From: CABHOJ01 sp965649545
GTDB lineage: Bacteria > Pseudomonadota > Gammaproteobacteria > Burkholderiales > Methylophilaceae
Reading direction: 5' to 3'
DNA length: 21,899 bases
Assembly: GCA_965649545.1 (NCBI GenBank)
Contig: CBFGLF010000017.1
Coordinates: forward strand, 1 to 21,899
The position numbers and the translations under genes are program-made. Below are positions 21,134 through 21,899 of the stretch, in pieces (the stretch's first letter is position 1; each line of letters opens with the position of its first letter). The notes beneath the pieces were generated by a model that was not told where the DNA came from, did no database searches, and saw only the letters and a program-made list of their open reading frames with translations.

Positions 21134-21899
21134 ATGACTGTGTCACACAACGAACTCGCCACATTGACCTGGCCCGATGGTCAGCCCTACTCCGAACACT
21201 TCGGCGATGTCTATTTCTCCCGCGACAGCGGTCTCGACGAGACCCGGCATGTGTTCCTGCAACACAACCGGCTCAGGGAGCGCTGGACCGAGTTGTCCCA
21301 GTCCCATTGCACTTCAGGATCTCATTTCACTATCGCCGAAACCGGTTTCGGTACCGGCCTCAACTTCCTCTGCGCCTGGCAACTCTGGCGCGAGATCGCT
21401 CCGCCCAACGCCCGCTTGCACTTTATCAGCCTGGAGCGGTTCCCGCTCAGCCATGACGACCTGGAACGTGCGCTGACCCTTTGGCCGGCGTTGGCCGACG
21501 AGGCGGGTCAGTTGCTGGCGCAGTACAAGCTGTTGTCGCCGGGCTGGCACCGGCTCCATTTCGACGGCGGCCGCATCTGCCTGACATTGGTGATCGGCGA
21601 TGCCCTGGTCAGCCTGCCGCAGATCCGCGCCAAGGTCGACGCCTGGTTCCTCGACGGGTTCGCCCCCGCCAGGAACCCGGAGATGTGGCAACAATGCGTC
21701 TTCGACCAGATGGCACGATTATCTTGTCCCGGAACGACCTTCGCCACCTTCACCAGCGCGGGTGTCGTCAAGCGTGGCTTGCAACAGGCTGGTTTCAACG
21801 TGCGCAAGACCCCAGGCTTCGGCAAGAAGCGCGAGATGCTCTGCGGGGTGTTCGATGCCGCACAGTCCGGGGGTACAGCAAAAGCGGCTGATCATGGTA
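21134..21899 (+). CDS. mnmC: MnmC, tRNA 5-methylaminomethyl-2-thiouridine modification enzyme (N-terminal part)
   Basis: The first 255 residues of an open frame running off the window. They form the methyltransferase (DUF752/Methyltransf_30) domain: ETGFGTGLNFLCAW (69-82) binds SAM, DAWFLDGFAPARNPEMW (169-185) is the catalytic signature and GFGKKREML (228-236) closes the domain. In bifunctional MnmC this is followed by an FAD oxidase domain; the sequence continues past the methyltransferase end into a linker-like QSGGTAKAADHG, so fusion is likely but unseen. It methylates the aminomethyl group of the tRNA wobble uridine. The start at 21134 gives the family N-terminus; no good ribosome site is visible. 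It is divergent from modA. Confidence 0.9.
   Translation, partial: MTVSHNELATLTWPDGQPYSEHFGDVYFSRDSGLDETRHVFLQHNRLRERWTELSQSHCTSGSHFTIAETGFGTGLNFLCAWQLWREIAPPNARLHFISLERFPLSHDDLERALTLWPALADEAGQLLAQYKLLSPGWHRLHFDGGRICLTLVIGDALVSLPQIRAKVDAWFLDGFAPARNPEMWQQCVFDQMARLSCPGTTFATFTSAGVVKRGLQQAGFNVRKTPGFGKKREMLCGVFDAAQSGGTAKAADHG

Noticed and set aside
1..21899. CRISPR array, tRNA, rRNA, insertion sequence or prophage
   Set aside because: No regular spaced repeats, cloverleaf-like sequence, transposase/integrase motif or terminal inverted repeats were seen.

Overview
The window looks like a piece of a Gram-negative proteobacterial chromosome, most likely betaproteobacterial. The evidence is an OsmB-type glycine-zipper lipoprotein, an OMPLA-type outer-membrane phospholipase, two-domain-type MnmC, ModABC and many lipoprotein or Sec signals. 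A Gallionellaceae/Nitrosomonadales-like host is a guess from gene content, not shown. No rRNA, tRNA, insertion sequence, phage gene or CRISPR array was seen. Genes are tightly packed, often with stop/start overlaps.

Left part (1-3661): osmB on + with a clear terminator. On - come a PQQ-dependent dehydrogenase with a lipoprotein signal and, after a strong terminator hairpin, the outer-membrane phospholipase A gene pldA.

Stress module (3872-7585, +, visibly more AT-rich than what follows): a DUF3034 outer-membrane-type protein, a secreted group 1 truncated hemoglobin, an ECF sigma factor, a ChrR-like cupin protein and an alpha/beta hydrolase of the YheT family carrying a signal peptide. Sigma and cupin genes overlap by 4 bases. 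The cupin protein keeps the exact spacing of the four ChrR cupin metal ligands but has lost the N-terminal Cys/His zinc anti-sigma module.

Light/lipid module (7947-16806, +): a MerR-family regulator with a cobalamin-binding domain (LitR/CarH type, with all photoreceptor ligand residues), then nine closely packed genes: CFA-synthase-like methyltransferase, DUF2878 membrane protein, DUF1295 membrane protein, a periplasmic DUF6134-like protein, a Blc-type lipocalin, a three-histidine-box acyl desaturase, a COG2907 FAD amine-oxidase-like protein, DUF1365, and a second CFA-synthase homologue with altered active-site residues. Together they look like a light- and singlet-oxygen-responsive system that desaturates, methylates and otherwise remodels membrane acyl chains. 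Formation of methyl-branched or furan-type fatty acids is the leading hypothesis, by analogy with the ChrR-controlled pathway of Rhodobacter. Several members have no known function, so this is the candidate under-described system of the window.

Right part (16812-21899): on -, modABC (molybdate uptake), a small SAM methyltransferase overlapping modC, and a GAF-GGDEF diguanylate cyclase. Divergent from modA is mnmC (tRNA wobble-uridine modification), cut by the window end. Functions rest on reading motifs by eye; no database search was possible.
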